64,000 bases of DNA from Lachnospiraceae bacterium (lineage in GTDB: Bacteria; Bacillota; Clostridia; Lachnospirales; Lachnospiraceae). The position numbers and the translations under genes are program-made. This document shows positions 62,340 to 64,000 of the stretch, piece after piece. Location of the stretch: the NCBI GenBank assembly GCA_910575005.1, contig CAJTCL010000001.1, forward strand, positions 62,001-126,000, read 5' to 3'. The notes beneath the pieces are model-generated. The model was not told the origin of the DNA and made no database searches. It saw only the letters and a list, made by a program, of their open reading frames with translations. Position 1 is the stretch's first letter. Each line of letters begins with the position of its first letter.

Positions 62340-64000
62340 CGGATTTTCCCCCGCTCTAAACCGGACGTGAACCCTTTCGATTCATCCGGCTTGCCATCAA
62401 GGTCTTAGATTGCGTTACATTTCAGACAACTCTCAACTTTTGCAAGGCTTCTAAATTTCTCCAGCTTCTTCAACTGTTTGGCATCAAGGTTCAGTTTTTC
62501 AAGGTATTTCCTGATTGTTTCCGGGTTTGTTGCGTGTATCAGGCGGTGGACATCTTCACTGACGATAGCCAGATTCTTATATTCGTCCGTTCCTCCAAGA
62601 TATTTCGGTAACTTGTGGTGGCAGTGGATTTCATTTCTTTCAAGTTTCCTGCCAGTTACCGCACATTTTCCGTATTGGGCGCAATAAAGCGATATGCGGT
62701 TATCATTGTAAGCCGCTGTCCGGTATGGGATTGGGTTACGCATGAGATAGTGCATGATACCTGTATCTATGCTTTTCCCCAGCATTTTGTGGACTGCCTC
62801 ACGTCCTTCGGGCGTGTAGCTGTTCGTTATGCACCGCTTCATCATGGGATTCCTGTGTTTCACATACCCAATCGGTGCAAGCGCATATCCCCGGACAAAC
62901 TTTAGCTGTTCGCTATCGCCGTAACGCTCCTTGATATAATCAGGAATTACATATCCAAGTTTTCGCTTTCTTACCTGTTTTACAGTTTTCAGACGCTTTT
63001 TCAACCTTGCGTTCAGGCTCTTATGGACTGAAAAGGCCAGTGTATGGAAGTCATGGCAGATAAAAGTTGCCATGCTGTAATAATTGTGGACACCTATAAC
63101 GTAGGAATTAAAACGGGCTACCGCCGCATGTTCCGCACGTTTTCCGTGTCCGGGAAATTCAATGTCGTGTATCAGCCTTTTCATATCTGATTTGATTTTA
63201 CCAAGTGATTTCTCCCTGATATGGCTCTCCACTACATATTTGGGGCTGTGTTCACTGCCGTGGTTTGTCGCCTTAATACGCAAACCGAGAAACTCCGAAT
63301 ACGTCTCTTTCAGGTTTACGATTTTGGATTTTTCAGGGCTTATAGAAAGCCCCAGCCGGCCCTTTAGCCAGCCCTCCACCGCATAAAACAGTTTCTGTGC
63401 CTGCTGGTAACTTTTCACAAACAGCTTAAAATCATCAGCATACCGTACACAGGTAACTTCTTTCAGCCGTGTGTAGTCCCGGAGCATTTTATATTTATTT
63501 CCTTTATTTTCCGTCCCGTTATAATTCGTCCCGGTGGCATACTTCTTCCGGGTGGGGAAGTCCTCCCACTGGCTGGCTATCCACCAGTCCAGCTCATTCA
63601 GCACGATATTTGACAGGAGCGGCGAAATGATGCCGCCCTGCGGCGTGCCTTTCTCCGGGAAGCCTATCCCCGCAACCTCCGCTTTCAGCATTGCCGATAT
63701 GATACTCAGCAGCTTTTTGTCACGGATTCCCATTGCCCACATCTGCCTTAACAGCTTGCCGTGGTTTACATTATCGAAAAATCCTTTGATGTCAATATCC
63801 ACAACATAATAATAATGCGATAGCTGTATGTTCTTATAAACCAGCGCCACAGCGTGTTCCTGGCTTCTGTTTGGGCGGAACCCATAACTGTGGTCATGGA
63901 ACTTTGCTTCGCAGATTGGTTCAAGAACCTGTAACACGCATTGCTGTATCAGGCGGTCGAGTATAGTGGGTATCCCAAGCGGACGCTTTTTCGTTGGGTC
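62340..64000 (-). mobile_element. Second group II intron, in virB4 (partial)
   Basis: Domain V is the hairpin at 62358-62392 (AAGCCGGATGA...CGTCCGGTT) with domain VI after it. The 3' border near 62340 is not fixed to the base. The maturase ORF runs off the window. The downstream exon resumes within KDYLSLLLLKEE of VirB4. It differs clearly from the intron at 45765, so two separate intron lineages have invaded this module. Confidence 0.75.
62405..64000 (-). CDS. ltrA: Group II intron reverse transcriptase/maturase (partial)
   Basis: The frame is open to the window end. Visible blocks: KKRPLGIPTILDRLIQQCV, HGFRPNRSQ-like SYGFRPNRSQEHAVALVYKN, DIDIKGFFDNVNHGKL, GTPQGGIISPLLSNIVL, and the catalytic YADD (VTCVRYADDFKLFV). 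The end is an HNH domain with Cys/His ligands (KCAVTGRKLERNEIHCHHKL). At 531 visible codons most of the protein is present, and no stop or shift is seen. It supports splicing and mobility of the intron in virB4. Confidence 0.93.
   Translation of the reverse strand, partial: DPTKKRPLGIPTILDRLIQQCVLQVLEPICEAKFHDHSYGFRPNRSQEHAVALVYKNIQLSHYYYVVDIDIKGFFDNVNHGKLLRQMWAMGIRDKKLLSIISAMLKAEVAGIGFPEKGTPQGGIISPLLSNIVLNELDWWIASQWEDFPTRKKYATGTNYNGTENKGNKYKMLRDYTRLKEVTCVRYADDFKLFVKSYQQAQKLFYAVEGWLKGRLGLSISPEKSKIVNLKETYSEFLGLRIKATNHGSEHSPKYVVESHIREKSLGKIKSDMKRLIHDIEFPGHGKRAEHAAVARFNSYVIGVHNYYSMATFICHDFHTLAFSVHKSLNARLKKRLKTVKQVRKRKLGYVIPDYIKERYGDSEQLKFVRGYALAPIGYVKHRNPMMKRCITNSYTPEGREAVHKMLGKSIDTGIMHYLMRNPIPYRTAAYNDNRISLYCAQYGKCAVTGRKLERNEIHCHHKLPKYLGGTDEYKNLAIVSEDVHRLIHATNPETIRKYLEKLNLDAKQLKKLEKFRSLAKVESCLKCNAI

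Larger units (their letters stand above)
1..64000. mobile_element. Tn916/Tn1549-superfamily ICE (partial), with nested IME and two group II introns
   Basis: The window reads as one conjugative element. The recombination module (integrase, Xis-like) is at the left end, mobilization genes (MobC, relaxase) are near 18-20 kb, and a leftward conjugation block (YodL, ArdC-type polyvalent protein, helicase/methylase, TopB, DUF4366, DUF4315, methylase, NlpC/P60, sortase B, VirB4) fills 25-64 kb. This order is characteristic of Tn1549-like ICEs. The right end, with further secretion genes, lies beyond the window. Two cargo islands sit at 4.4-17.5 kb and 20.3-25.1 kb. Several core genes are broken, so the element may be immobile. 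Confidence 0.85.

Overview
The window is most of one integrative and conjugative element (ICE) from a low-GC Firmicute, most likely a gut Clostridia/Lachnospiraceae member. The gene set and order are those of the Tn916/Tn1549 superfamily: tyrosine integrase, Xis-like protein, sigma-like and helix-turn-helix (HTH) regulators, MobC plus a MOBP-type relaxase, YodL and ArdC-type polyvalent proteins, a giant methyltransferase/SNF2 helicase, TopB, DUF4366, DUF4315, an NPPY methyltransferase, an NlpC/P60 hydrolase, sortase B and VirB4. No housekeeping gene, rRNA, tRNA or CRISPR array was found. The organism is inferred from gene families and codon use only.

Layout. 1-4.4 kb: ICE end with clustered 9-bp repeats, an integrase broken by one in-frame TAA, a small ribbon-helix-helix regulator, Xis, sigma/HTH genes and an XRE regulator. 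4.4-17.5 kb: a cargo and defence island with decayed recombinase, IS and hsdS pieces, a HEPN protein, a complete type I restriction-modification operon (hsdM-hsdS-hsdR), an Mrr-like nuclease, and two XRE paralogues facing a membrane protein with paired CxxC motifs across shared operators. 17.5-20.2 kb: oriT-like region, mobC and relaxase. 20.3-25.1 kb: a 1243-aa nuclease-STAND NTPase resembling Avs antiphage sensors, and an Rpn-type nuclease. 25.5-64 kb: the conjugation module, read leftward.

The conjugation module carries nested elements. The helicase gene is interrupted twice. A group II intron (45765-48297) splits it, and an 11.85-kb integrative mobilizable element (IME; 33129-44978) sits in the codons for helicase motif VI. 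Removing both on paper restores one open 2714-codon frame. The IME has a serine recombinase, a MobV relaxase with a pMV158-type oriT, iterons, a RepA-like ATPase, ParB, three sigma-like proteins, a NUDIX/HAD/acetyltransferase/AraC cargo block and TnpV. A second TnpV gene lies in another reading frame inside the helicase gene, over a disordered linker. A second group II intron interrupts virB4 at the right edge.

The ICE looks impaired: integrase nonsense codon, helicase split by the IME, virB4 with a stop and frameshift after its intron. Its defence cargo genes are intact. The IME looks intact and could use conjugation machinery supplied by a related ICE.
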